A stretch of 18,512 nt of DNA, taken from JBBAFS01 sp041655255. Lineage in GTDB: Bacteria > Spirochaetota > Spirochaetia > Sphaerochaetales > Sphaerochaetaceae. The stretch covers positions 1 through 18,512 of the forward strand of contig JBBAFS010000031.1 of NCBI GenBank assembly GCA_041655255.1, read 5' to 3'. Below, piece after piece: positions 6,697 through 14,223 of this stretch (positions are counted from its first letter, which is position 1; every line of letters begins with the position of its first letter). The notes beneath the pieces were generated by a model. It was not told the origin of the DNA. It was given only the letters and a program-made list of their open reading frames with translations, and made no database searches. The translations under genes and the position numbers were made by a program.

Positions 6697-7098
6697 ATGG
6701 CAAAAATGACATTGGAGGAGTTGCGTAAGCTTCGAGACCAAAAAAAGTCTGATATTCAAAAGCGTGACATCGAAGGTAAAGACACCCAGATTATCATCGG
6801 GATGGGGACATGTGGAATAGCTGCCGGTGCAAAAGGTGTGTTAGACACATTCTTATCAGAATTGGACGCTCGTCAACTAGCAAACGTCTCAGTGACTCAA
6901 ACTGGTTGTATGGGACTGTGCTACGTTGAACCCACAGTAGAAGTCATCTCACCTAATATGCCTCCCGTCATCTACGGAAAAGTCGATGCAGCTGTGGCTA
7001 AAAAAATCGTTGATGAACATGTAATTGGAAACAAGATGGTCTCCGATCACGTTTTTGACCGTCCTTCGGCAGATATCATCCAAGATGGAGGCAAATAA
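6697..7098 (+). CDS. hndB: HndB-like thioredoxin-fold [2Fe-2S] ferredoxin
   Basis: Small electron-transfer subunit corresponding to HndB in the NADP-reducing hydrogenase of Desulfovibrio. A charged helical start (LEELRKLRDQKKSDIQKR) precedes IIIGMGTCGIAAGA, typical of this family, and TGCMGLC. Three cysteines are seen where a [2Fe-2S] cluster normally has four ligands: Cys39, Cys71 and Cys75. The fourth ligand is not obvious, which may be a family trait. The ribosome binding site AGGAGG is at 6686-6691. The stop shares one base with the next start (TAATG), so the two are translationally coupled. It may bridge the NuoF-like subunit and HydA. Confidence 0.85.
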   Translation: MAKMTLEELRKLRDQKKSDIQKRDIEGKDTQIIIGMGTCGIAAGAKGVLDTFLSELDARQLANVSVTQTGCMGLCYVEPTVEVISPNMPPVIYGKVDAAVAKKIVDEHVIGNKMVSDHVFDRPSADIIQDGGK

Positions 7099-8885
7099 TG
7101 GCGTTTAGAAACTACATCTTAGTTTGTGGCGGTACAGCTTGTGAATCGACCAAAGCAAACGATATTTTTGAAGCACTTATTGCAGAAAGCAAAGCTCAGG
7201 GCGTTGGCGATGAAGTTCAAATAGTTAAAACAGGATGTTTTGGATTCTGTGAACAAGGACCCATCGTAAAAATTCTTCCTGAAGACTCCTTTTACGTTCA
7301 AGTGACCCCAGCTGATGCTCAAGAGCTTATTGCTGAACACGTAATTAAAGGACGTGAAGTTAAACGTCTTTTATATAACAAAGAGGGAAGTAGAAAGCAC
7401 GCTAAAGTTGAAGATATTGAATTCTACCAAAAGCAGTTCAGAATTGTGCTGCGTAACTGTGGATTTATCGATCCAGAAAACATCGATGAATACATTGCCC
7501 GAGATGGATATGGTGCATTAGAGAAAGTTCTTTTTGAGATGAGTGATGAAGATGTCATCAACGAATTGAAAGTTTCTAATCTCCGTGGTCGTGGTGGTGC
7601 AGGATTCCCCACATGGATGAAGTGGAATTTTACTCGTAATGCAGTAGCTGACCAAAAATATATCGTTGTAAACGCAGATGAAGGTGACCCCGGTGCCTAT
7701 ATGGACCGATCGACCTTAGAGGGAGATCCCCACTCAGTATTAGAAGCAATGACCATTGCTGGTAAAACTGTTGGTGCTGACCAAGGTTATATTTATATCA
7801 GAGCCGAATATCCACTTGCAATTCATCGCCTTGAAGTTGCGATGAAGCAAGCTCGTGAATATGGCTTACTTGGAAAGAATATTCTTGATAGCGGATTTGA
7901 TTTCGATATCGAAATCAGATTAGGAGCTGGAGCTTTTGTCTGTGGAGAAGAGACTGCCTTACTAGAGTCAATTGCAGGACACCGTGGAATGCCTATCCCA
8001 CGTCCTCCATTCCCTGCAGTAAAAGGTCTTTGGGGCAAACCTACCGTTATTAATAACGTTGAAACCTGGGCAAACATCCCTGTTATCCTCCTTAAAGGTG
8101 GAGCATGGTTTGATCAAATCGGTACAGCCGATAGCCGAGGAACAAAAGTATTTGCCTTAACTGGAAAAATTAGAAACTCTGGTCTTGTTGAAGTCCCCAT
8201 GGGAACAACTCTACGAGAGATTATCTATGATATTGGTGGTGGAATTGCAAACGGTAAAAAGTTTAAAGCAGTTCAAACTGGAGGTCCTTCTGGTGGAGTT
8301 ATTACCGAAGAGCACCTCGATACTCCAATCGACTTTGGTTCTCTTACCAAGTTAGGCTCAATGATGGGTTCTGGTGGAATGATTGTTATGGACGAAGACG
8401 ATTGTATCGTCGACGTTGCAAAGTTCTACCTCAACTTTACCGTTGATGAGTCTTGTGGTAAGTGTGCACCTTGTCGAATTGGTGGACGATCACTGGCAAA
8501 CCTCTTAGAGAAAATTACAAGTGGTAAAGGAGAACTCGCCGACTTAGACCAAATGGTTGAAATTGGTGAGGCAATGAAGAAGGCTTCGTTGTGTGCCTTA
8601 GGGCAAACTGCACCGAACCCCATTCTCTCATCTTTACACTTCTTTAGAGATGAATATTTAGCACACGTTGTTGATCATACATGTCCGGCTGGCAGTTGTA
8701 AGAACTTAATTAGTTATTTCATCATCCCCGATAAATGTATCGGATGTACTGCTTGTGCCCGTAAGTGTCCCACCAGTGCTATTTCTGGTGAGAGACGTGA
8801 AGTCCACCTTATTGATCAGGAAGCCTGTATTAAGTGTGGAATCTGTTATGAAACGTGTAAATTTGGAGCAATCGAAATCCGCTAG
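7098..8885 (+). CDS. hndC: NADH-dependent [FeFe] hydrogenase, NuoF-like subunit (HydB/HndC)
   Basis: NAD(H)- and FMN-binding subunit that exchanges electrons with NADH. It reads in order as follows: an N-terminal thioredoxin-like [2Fe-2S] domain (Cys10, 15, 47, 51); the NuoF core with GRGGAGFP (164-171) and NADEGDPGAY (192-201) for FMN/NADH; GAFVCGEETALL and the SLBB segment; a [4Fe-4S] site ESCGKCAPCR (Cys453, 456, 459 plus Cys499); and a C-terminal two-cluster ferredoxin domain (Cys547/550/553/557 and 577/580/583/587). A further CPAGSC (529-534) lies before the ferredoxin domain. At 595 aa it is the long form found in trimeric or tetrameric, possibly electron-bifurcating, hydrogenases. GGAGGC (7088-7093) precedes ATG 7098. 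Whether it bifurcates cannot be told from sequence. Confidence 0.95.
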   Translation: MAFRNYILVCGGTACESTKANDIFEALIAESKAQGVGDEVQIVKTGCFGFCEQGPIVKILPEDSFYVQVTPADAQELIAEHVIKGREVKRLLYNKEGSRKHAKVEDIEFYQKQFRIVLRNCGFIDPENIDEYIARDGYGALEKVLFEMSDEDVINELKVSNLRGRGGAGFPTWMKWNFTRNAVADQKYIVVNADEGDPGAYMDRSTLEGDPHSVLEAMTIAGKTVGADQGYIYIRAEYPLAIHRLEVAMKQAREYGLLGKNILDSGFDFDIEIRLGAGAFVCGEETALLESIAGHRGMPIPRPPFPAVKGLWGKPTVINNVETWANIPVILLKGGAWFDQIGTADSRGTKVFALTGKIRNSGLVEVPMGTTLREIIYDIGGGIANGKKFKAVQTGGPSGGVITEEHLDTPIDFGSLTKLGSMMGSGGMIVMDEDDCIVDVAKFYLNFTVDESCGKCAPCRIGGRSLANLLEKITSGKGELADLDQMVEIGEAMKKASLCALGQTAPNPILSSLHFFRDEYLAHVVDHTCPAGSCKNLISYFIIPDKCIGCTACARKCPTSAISGERREVHLIDQEACIKCGICYETCKFGAIEIR

Positions 8886-8911
8886 GGTTTCGAGAGTTGA
8901 GGAGGAATTCA

Positions 8912-10663
8912 GTGAGTACTGTTCATATGAAAGTAAATGGCATGCCGGTTGAGATTGAAGCGGGACAGAACCTTCTTGCCGCTGCCAAAAAAGTCCATGT
9001 AAATATCCCCACATTATGTTACCACCCCGATCTTCCGGCGTGGGCTGCATGTGGTCTTTGTGTAGTTAAACAAGAAAATTCACCTAAACTGTTACGAGCT
9101 TGTGCAGCTCCAGTTCAGGAGAACCTCAGCATCATTACCCATGATGCAGAGTTGTATCAAATTAGAAAGACAGTCATTGAGATGATTATGTCTAACCACC
9201 CAAACGAGTGTCTCACTTGTGCCCGTAATGGGACATGTGAGTTGCAACGATTTGCAGCCGAGTTTGGAGTGCGAGAGCAACCATATGAAGTTCGCATTGC
9301 CGATCTTCCACTTGATGTATCGACAACGTCTTTAGTTCTCGAGCCATCAAAATGTATCAAATGTGGTCGCTGTGTCCAAGTCTGTCAAGAAGTGCAAGGT
9401 GTATACGCCCTTGAGTTCATCGGTCGTGGAGATAACACTGTGATGTCTCCAGCAGCTGGTCTCCCTTTAAATGATAGCCCATGTATCAAATGTGGTCAGT
9501 GTTCTGCACACTGTCCTGTTGGAGCTATCTACGAGAAAGATGAGACTCAAGAGCTTGTTAAAGCGATTAGTGATCCTGAAAAACACGTTGTGGTTCAAAT
9601 TGCACCAGCAGTTCGAGTTGCCGTTGGAGAGGCATTTAACCTTCCTGCAGGAACAATTACCACCGGTAAGATTTACTCTGCTTTAAGACGCCTTGGTGCC
9701 GATCGAGTCTTTGACACAAACTTTAGTGCCGACCTAACGATCATGGAAGAGGGAAGTGAGTTGGTAAGACGCTTAACAACTGGAGAAGGTGCCCTACCTC
9801 AAATTACCAGCTGTTGTCCAGCGTGGACCGACTACATGGAGAAATATTATCCAGATATGATTCCTAACTTCTCCAGTGCAAAAAGCCCCATGATGATGCA
9901 AGGTGCTATTACAAAAACCTACTATGCTGAGAAAGAGGGAATCGATCCTGCCACAATTTACTCAGTAGCAATTATGCCCTGTACCGCTAAGAAGTTTGAA
10001 ATTAGTCGTGATGAGAACATGTATGCCTCTGGCCACGCTGATGTAGATTTAGTTCTTACTACAAGGGAATTTGCTCGATTGATTAAAGCAAGTGGAATTG
10101 ATTTTCTCAAGCTCGAAGATGAACTAGCAGATAGCCCAATTGGAGCTTATGCTGGTGCTGGTACTATCTTTGGTAATACCGGTGGAGTTATGGAAGCAGC
10201 TATCAGAACAGCGTACAACCTTATCACAGGTGAAGATCTTAAAGATGTGAATATTGAAGCTGTTCGTGGTATGGAAGGAGTTCGAACAGGGGTTGTCCAT
10301 GTTGATGGAATGGACCTCAAAGTAGCTGTTGCTCATGGTATGGCAAATGTCAGTGACCTTCTTGATGAAATTCGAGAAGCACGAGATAACGGGAAAGAAC
10401 CTCCTTACCACTTTATCGAAGTTATGGCATGTCGAGGTGGATGTATTAGTGGTGGTGGTCAACCATACGCAAGTACAGACGAAGTGCGTGCTCAACGAAT
10501 CGCCGGTCTTTATACCGATGATGAGAGAAGTACTGTCCGTTGTTCACACCAAAACCCAGAGATCCAACAAATCTATACCGATTACCTTGGAGAGCCTTTA
10601 AGTGAAAAAGCTCACCACTTACTACACACAACCTACACCGAAAGAAAGGTCTACAAGAAGTAG
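8912..10663 (+). CDS. hydA: [FeFe] hydrogenase catalytic subunit (HydA/HndD)
   Basis: Catalyses reversible H2 formation at the H-cluster. Numbered from GTG 8912, the 583-aa protein has an N-terminal [2Fe-2S] domain (Cys36, 47, 50, 64), a His-Cys3 [4Fe-4S] site (His96, Cys100, 103, 109), two [4Fe-4S] clusters (CIKCGRCVQVC 148-158 and CIKCGQCSAHC 191-201) and the three H-cluster motifs TSCCPAW (299-305), MPCTAKKFE (355-363) and MACRGGCISGGGQP (505-518). The C-terminal small-subunit helix region is present. This is a group A, multi-cluster enzyme with every key residue intact. GTG 8912 is chosen because AGGAGG (8900-8905) is 6 nt before it; an in-frame TTG at 8897 lies upstream of that site. Assembly needs HydE, HydF and HydG, absent here. 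Confidence 0.97.
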   Translation: MSTVHMKVNGMPVEIEAGQNLLAAAKKVHVNIPTLCYHPDLPAWAACGLCVVKQENSPKLLRACAAPVQENLSIITHDAELYQIRKTVIEMIMSNHPNECLTCARNGTCELQRFAAEFGVREQPYEVRIADLPLDVSTTSLVLEPSKCIKCGRCVQVCQEVQGVYALEFIGRGDNTVMSPAAGLPLNDSPCIKCGQCSAHCPVGAIYEKDETQELVKAISDPEKHVVVQIAPAVRVAVGEAFNLPAGTITTGKIYSALRRLGADRVFDTNFSADLTIMEEGSELVRRLTTGEGALPQITSCCPAWTDYMEKYYPDMIPNFSSAKSPMMMQGAITKTYYAEKEGIDPATIYSVAIMPCTAKKFEISRDENMYASGHADVDLVLTTREFARLIKASGIDFLKLEDELADSPIGAYAGAGTIFGNTGGVMEAAIRTAYNLITGEDLKDVNIEAVRGMEGVRTGVVHVDGMDLKVAVAHGMANVSDLLDEIREARDNGKEPPYHFIEVMACRGGCISGGGQPYASTDEVRAQRIAGLYTDDERSTVRCSHQNPEIQQIYTDYLGEPLSEKAHHLLHTTYTERKVYKK

Positions 10664-10688
10664 TAAGAAACCTTATAAGACAAACAAA

Positions 10689-10712
10689 GAGGGCTGTCAT
10701 TCGACAGCCCTC
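10689..10712. terminator. Bidirectional terminator between hydA and the ABC ATPase gene
   Basis: A perfect 10-bp stem (GAGGGCTGTC / GACAGCCCTC) with loop ATTC is followed by AATCTTTTCTC on the plus strand and TTTGTTTG on the minus strand. It can stop both the hydrogenase operon and the convergent ATPase gene. Confidence 0.85.
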
Positions 10713-10735
10713 AATCTTTTCTCTCTCAATACTCA

Positions 10736-11830
10736 TTAGCGAATAGCTTCTTCAGTTTCTCCATCAAAGAAAATAACTTTCTCCATATCAGGAACTAAGC
10801 TAATCTTTTGTTCAACAGCAAGTTTAATATGTGGTTCTACTTTACCAACAAATTGGTGACGTCCACTGGTGATATAGAGGTGAGTTTCACTTCCCAGTGG
10901 TTCTATAACACTGATGTGTCCGTTAATAGTAACTCCATCAACTGCTTTTGAAGAGAACTTCACATCTTCAGGACGAATTCCAAACGTTACTTGCTTACCT
11001 ACGTATGCGTGAAGTAACTTCTTTTGTTTTTCATTGAGTTTAATCTTAAATGAGCCTTCATCAGCAATAAGATCATCTCCCTCTTGAATCACATCAACTT
11101 GCAAGAAGTTCATGGGAGGAGAGCCAATAAAGCCTGCAACAAACTTATTGTTTGGCTCGTTATATAACTCTAAAGGACCACCAATTTGGTGAATCACTCC
11201 ATCTTTCAACACAACGATTTTATCAGCCATGGTGAGAGCTTCAACTTGGTCGTGTGTGACATAAATCATGGTCGCTTTTAATCGGTTGTGCAGTGAGGAG
11301 ATTTCTGCTCTCATTTGAACTCGAAGTTTAGCATCGAGGTTAGAAAGCGGTTCATCAAACAAGAATACTTTTGGTTTACGCACAATGGCTCTACCAACAG
11401 CAACACGCTGACGTTGCCCTCCAGAGAGAGCTTTAGGTTTTCGATCGAGTAGTTGTTCGATATCTAAAATCTTAGCTGCTTCTCGAACACGTTGATCGAT
11501 TTCTTCTTTTGGGAATTTACGAATCTTCAATCCAAAAGCCATGTTGTCATAGACACTCATATGTGGATATAACGCATAGTTTTGGAAGACCATGGCGATA
11601 TCCCGATCTTTTGGTGGAACATCATTTACCATCTTCCCATCGATGTAGAGTTCCCCTTCAGTAATATCTTCCAGACCTGCGACCATGCGCAAGGTTGTAG
11701 ATTTACCACATCCCGAAGGACCTACGAGGACAACAAATTCTCTGTCTTGGATGTCAATGTTGACGCTGTCAACAGCTTTTACATTACCGTCGTATACCTT
11801 GGTAATGTTTTTTAATTGTACAGTGGCCAT
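10736..11830 (-). CDS. ugpC: Sugar ABC transporter ATP-binding protein (MsmK/UgpC type)
   Basis: Cytoplasmic ATPase that powers carbohydrate or glycerol-phosphate import. Walker A is GPSGCGKST (37-45), the Q-loop is VFQNYALYPH, the signature is LSGGQRQR (135-142), Walker B is VFLFDE (155-160) and the H-loop is His193 in THDQ. The C-terminal regulatory OB/TOBE region from about residue 235 is typical of the CUT1 MalK/MsmX/UgpC family. At 364 aa the length is normal. No permease or binding-protein gene is adjacent, so it may be a shared ATPase serving several importers, as MsmX and MsmK do; this is inference. AGGGGG lies 6 nt before ATG 11830, behind a strong promoter. The symbol is tentative within the MalK/MsmX/UgpC group. 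Confidence 0.92.
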   Translation of the reverse strand: MATVQLKNITKVYDGNVKAVDSVNIDIQDREFVVLVGPSGCGKSTTLRMVAGLEDITEGELYIDGKMVNDVPPKDRDIAMVFQNYALYPHMSVYDNMAFGLKIRKFPKEEIDQRVREAAKILDIEQLLDRKPKALSGGQRQRVAVGRAIVRKPKVFLFDEPLSNLDAKLRVQMRAEISSLHNRLKATMIYVTHDQVEALTMADKIVVLKDGVIHQIGGPLELYNEPNNKFVAGFIGSPPMNFLQVDVIQEGDDLIADEGSFKIKLNEKQKKLLHAYVGKQVTFGIRPEDVKFSSKAVDGVTINGHISVIEPLGSETHLYITSGRHQFVGKVEPHIKLAVEQKISLVPDMEKVIFFDGETEEAIR

Positions 11831-11860
11831 TACGAACCCCCTATTTATCTTATAAAGACT

Positions 11861-11889
11861 ATTCTATAAGCCACTGTACCCAAAGTCAA
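11861..11889 (-). promoter_or_regulatory. Promoter of the ABC ATPase gene
   Basis: On the minus strand TTGACT (11884-11889, 5/6) and TAGAAT (11861-11866, 5/6) are separated by exactly 17 bp. The predicted start near 11854 gives a short leader of roughly 25 nt. No overlapping operator is obvious. Confidence 0.75.
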
Positions 11890-11908
11890 TAAAATGAGAG
11901 TAAGTACC

Positions 11909-11937
11909 TTGAAAATCGGAGAGGAAGTAGGTATTAT
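11909..11937 (+). promoter_or_regulatory. Promoter of tRNA-Gly
   Basis: TTGAAA (11909-11914, 5/6) and TATTAT (11932-11937, 5/6) with a 17-bp spacer place the start a few bases before the tRNA at 11950. It is divergent from the ATPase promoter. Confidence 0.7.
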
Positions 11938-11949
11938 TTTGAAAAACGT

Positions 11950-12021
11950 GCGACTGTCGTATAATGGTTATTACCCGAGCTTCCCAAGCTCGTGACGAGG
12001 GTTCGATTCCCTTCAGTCGCT
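11950..12021 (+). tRNA. tRNA-Gly (CCC anticodon)
   Basis: A complete 72-nt cloverleaf: acceptor GCGACTG/CAGTCGC, anticodon stem CGAGC/GCTCG with loop TTCCCAA giving anticodon CCC, T arm GAGGG/CCCTT with loop TTCGATT (one G-T pair), and discriminator T as usual for glycine. CCA is not encoded. No terminator is seen before the convergent gene that ends 8 nt downstream. Confidence 0.96.
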
Positions 12022-12028
12022 TATAGAC

Positions 12029-13072
12029 CTATTTCTGAATCAACTCAACCTCAATCGTTGATGTATAATCCCCAGCTTTAATATTTGTATTGTTATAATT
12101 AATCTCTCTGATATAGACATCAAAGGATTCTTGCCACTGGCTATCTCCACCTTTATTGGTAACAGGAACAATAAACGCATCTGTTTTTATTGATGAAGGA
12201 GATTTGGAGGTATAGACCTTGTAGGGGAATTTATCATTTGTATTTCCTGTTTTTACAAAGTTAAAATTAGTTCCTTGGTTATTACTAGGTTTGAGTTTGA
12301 TCTCATAATTATTAGAACCATAGGTCCCTATGGTTCCAAAGTCGACTCTTCCAACATGTATTGGGCTAAATTGGTTATTAATGTAATAATCTAGATTTTG
12401 AATATCTGCCCCTGGTCGATCTTCCACAAAGAAGAAAAATGCACTTGGAATTGTTCCTTGTCCGCCTTGATCATCCCCAATTGATGATGTTTGGACAAAT
12501 TTTAGCAATAACACAAAGTTCATTGTATACAATGGATCTGATTCTGGAGTCTCTTTAACTTCAATAATAATTGGACCGGCATAAGTCCCATACCAATCTT
12601 GATTGCTGCCATCCACCCCTGGGGGGATTGTAATATTAAGAAGCATGATATCAAGGGTAGATTGAGTTTGTTGTCCAACTCCTCCACCTGTAGTAAACAT
12701 TGTGTTGATATTCGTAATATCTTCATTGCGATAAGTACCTTTCGGGTTATTTACAACGAAGCGAAGGGTATACTCAAAGTACTTACTTGGTTTATTTACA
12801 TTAATAAGACGCAAAGTTTCATTTTCATAGTTATATGTAGGGACCGTGACATTTACGTATATCTTAGGATAGGTAGAACTCCATTGGGTAGGTAGAATCT
12901 GTAAATGACCAATGGATTGATAACTTGTCCATCGTATATCTTGGCTAGCATCACTATATCCCCATATACCAGGAGTGAAAGTAAAATCACTAGGAACCAA
13001 AGGATTTATAGCCCAAAGCTGACTACATAAAGAGAGTATCAATATGATAAAGATAATCTTTATTCTTCTCAT
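12029..13072 (-). CDS. Secreted protein of unknown function
   Basis: I do not recognise this 347-aa protein. It has a clear signal peptide (MRRIK, a long Ile/Leu core, likely cleavage after LCSQLWA at residue 21), so it is exported. Cys16 is preceded by LSL rather than a good lipobox, so type I cleavage is more likely than lipidation. The mature part is rich in Thr, Asn, Tyr and Ile with alternating beta-strand patterns and no other cysteine. It ends with AGDYTSTIEVELIQK, reminiscent of the last strand of pilin- or spore-coat-U-like beta domains; this is weak. No good ribosome binding site precedes ATG 13072. A TTGACA (13102-13107) upstream could be a -35, with a poor -10 (TACCTT, 13079-13084). 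Confidence 0.75.
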   Translation of the reverse strand: MRRIKIIFIILILSLCSQLWAINPLVPSDFTFTPGIWGYSDASQDIRWTSYQSIGHLQILPTQWSSTYPKIYVNVTVPTYNYENETLRLINVNKPSKYFEYTLRFVVNNPKGTYRNEDITNINTMFTTGGGVGQQTQSTLDIMLLNITIPPGVDGSNQDWYGTYAGPIIIEVKETPESDPLYTMNFVLLLKFVQTSSIGDDQGGQGTIPSAFFFFVEDRPGADIQNLDYYINNQFSPIHVGRVDFGTIGTYGSNNYEIKLKPSNNQGTNFNFVKTGNTNDKFPYKVYTSKSPSSIKTDAFIVPVTNKGGDSQWQESFDVYIREINYNNTNIKAGDYTSTIEVELIQK

Positions 13073-13168
13073 AACTTAAAGGTATTGAGGAAACCGTGAG
13101 TTGTCAATAGTCCGTTTTAATTCATTACAATACAAAGTGTTGTCTTATTTTGGATTTTTGTCAGATGT

Positions 13169-14068
13169 CTATGTAATAAGTTGTATGAAATGTGAGAGGA
13201 TGAAAGAGGTACAGTAGAGTAAAAATATCTGGGAGATTGATCCCATCGATAATCCTTTGGTTGCTAAAGAGAACCCTCTTTTTTCCATGGATGAGAAAAT
13301 CCTCAGTGATAAAACCAGGGCAATAAGGGTCAACGGGATGATATACAGTGGAACAAGGTGTAATACTGCATATAACACAGGTAGAAGATAAGAGATGACT
13401 AACACCCCTTTCATCATCAAAAGATTTATCTTCTCAGGAAGTAAAATGGTGAGAGTTTTTCGTCCTGCAACAATATCAGCAACTTTATCACATGTGTTAT
13501 TTACTGTGAGAATAAGGCCAATAAGAAGCATATGAGGAATTGAGACGATGAAAGATTGAACAGTTACTGAGAGTGTGAGGACAAAAGTGGTAATCAAAAA
13601 GAGGATTGTTCCTAAAAATCCACCAGCAAATAACTCTCCCACAGGAGTACGAGAGATGGGGAAAGGGCCTCCGGTGTAAATAAAGCCAATCGACATACTC
13701 ACCGCCCCAATGAGTAATAACTTCCAACTAGTCCACCATGCAAGTAATAGGCCCAACATTCCTGCAATACCAAACAAGGTGAGTGAAATACCTAAAGCTA
13801 GCAAGGGAGAGACTCCCTGGTGCACTAACACTTTATCTTTTTCAAGGTTGTACTCTTTAGTATCTGTACCACTGGTGTAGTCAAAATAACTGTTAAACCC
13901 AGTTGTCCCCATATCGACACAAAGTACTGCAATAAGCATCACAATACAATGTTTCCACGACCACTGAGATGTGTGTAAAGCTGCATACATTGAGGCCGAT
14001 AGAAAGGTCCCCATGCTAATTATTTTTGTCCGTATTTCAACAATTCGGTTAAACTGTTCTAATGTCAT
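13169..14068 (-). CDS. UbiA-family prenyltransferase, MenA-like
   Basis: Integral membrane enzyme predicted to attach a polyprenyl chain to an aromatic acceptor, as MenA does to 1,4-dihydroxy-2-naphthoate. Multiple hydrophobic helices span the 299 aa. The first Asp-rich motif is NSYFDYTSGTDT (Asn59, Asp63, Asp69), close to MenA's N-D-Y-x-D-x3-G-x-D-T but with Ser at the usual first Asp. The second is NNTCDKVADIVAGRKTL (190-206), typical of MenA. No other quinone gene is nearby, so the acceptor is unproven; a different UbiA substrate is possible. Its start ATG 14068 has only a weak upstream CGGA, and a 13-bp palindrome (14074-14086) lies just before it. It is followed on the same strand after 96 bp by the secreted-protein gene; no terminator is seen between. 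Confidence 0.85.
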   Translation of the reverse strand: MTLEQFNRIVEIRTKIISMGTFLSASMYAALHTSQWSWKHCIVMLIAVLCVDMGTTGFNSYFDYTSGTDTKEYNLEKDKVLVHQGVSPLLALGISLTLFGIAGMLGLLLAWWTSWKLLLIGAVSMSIGFIYTGGPFPISRTPVGELFAGGFLGTILFLITTFVLTLSVTVQSFIVSIPHMLLIGLILTVNNTCDKVADIVAGRKTLTILLPEKINLLMMKGVLVISYLLPVLYAVLHLVPLYIIPLTLIALVLSLRIFSSMEKRGFSLATKGLSMGSISQIFLLYCTSFILSHFIQLIT

Positions 14069-14073
14069 TGTCC

Positions 14074-14086
14074 GAGTATAATACTC
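14074..14086. repeat. Palindrome upstream of the prenyltransferase gene
   Basis: GAGTATAATACTC is a perfect 6+1+6 palindrome that begins 6 bp from the start codon at 14068. It includes -10-like hexamers on both strands (TATAAT on plus, TATTAT on minus), but no matching -35 is at the right distance. It could be an operator or chance. Confidence 0.35.
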
Positions 14087-14164
14087 TCTTTAGATTTGCT
14101 CCATATGTTAAGTGAAGAAGTTTGCGTTTTAGGACTGTACCTCAGCTAAGAAGCTGTGTAACAT

Positions 14165-14188
14165 AGATGTCATGGTTACATCTGACAT
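14165..14188. promoter_or_regulatory. Candidate operator upstream of the GntR gene
   Basis: Two overlapping dyads occur: AGATGT-N7-ACATCT (14165-14183) and ATGTCA-N10-TGACAT (14167-14188). They sit 36-59 bp before the regulator's start codon, a usual place for GntR-family autoregulation. The assignment is by position only. A smaller dyad, CAGCT-N4-AGCTG (14143-14156), lies upstream. Confidence 0.4.
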
Positions 14189-14223
14189 AAAAAGAGATAT
14201 GTTTTATTACTTAGGGTACGTGT

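Noticed and set aside
8706..9050. 114-codon minus-strand reading frame across the hndC/hydA junction
   Set aside because: It is antisense to the ferredoxin domain of the NuoF-like subunit and the start of hydA. It has no recognisable motif, and both plus-strand genes are certain.
10124..10495. 123-codon minus-strand reading frame inside hydA
   Set aside because: It is antisense to the H-cluster region of hydA, has low-complexity Thr/Ser/Asn content and no ribosome binding site.
5629..10663. Complex I (nuo) genes instead of a hydrogenase
   Set aside because: NuoE- and NuoF-like subunits are present, but no membrane subunits. The HydA gene with all three H-cluster motifs in the same operon identifies a soluble [FeFe] hydrogenase.
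13025..13072. Lipobox in the secreted protein (Cys16)
   Set aside because: The residue before the cysteine is Leu (LSLC), which is a poor lipobox, and a better type I cleavage site follows at Ala21.
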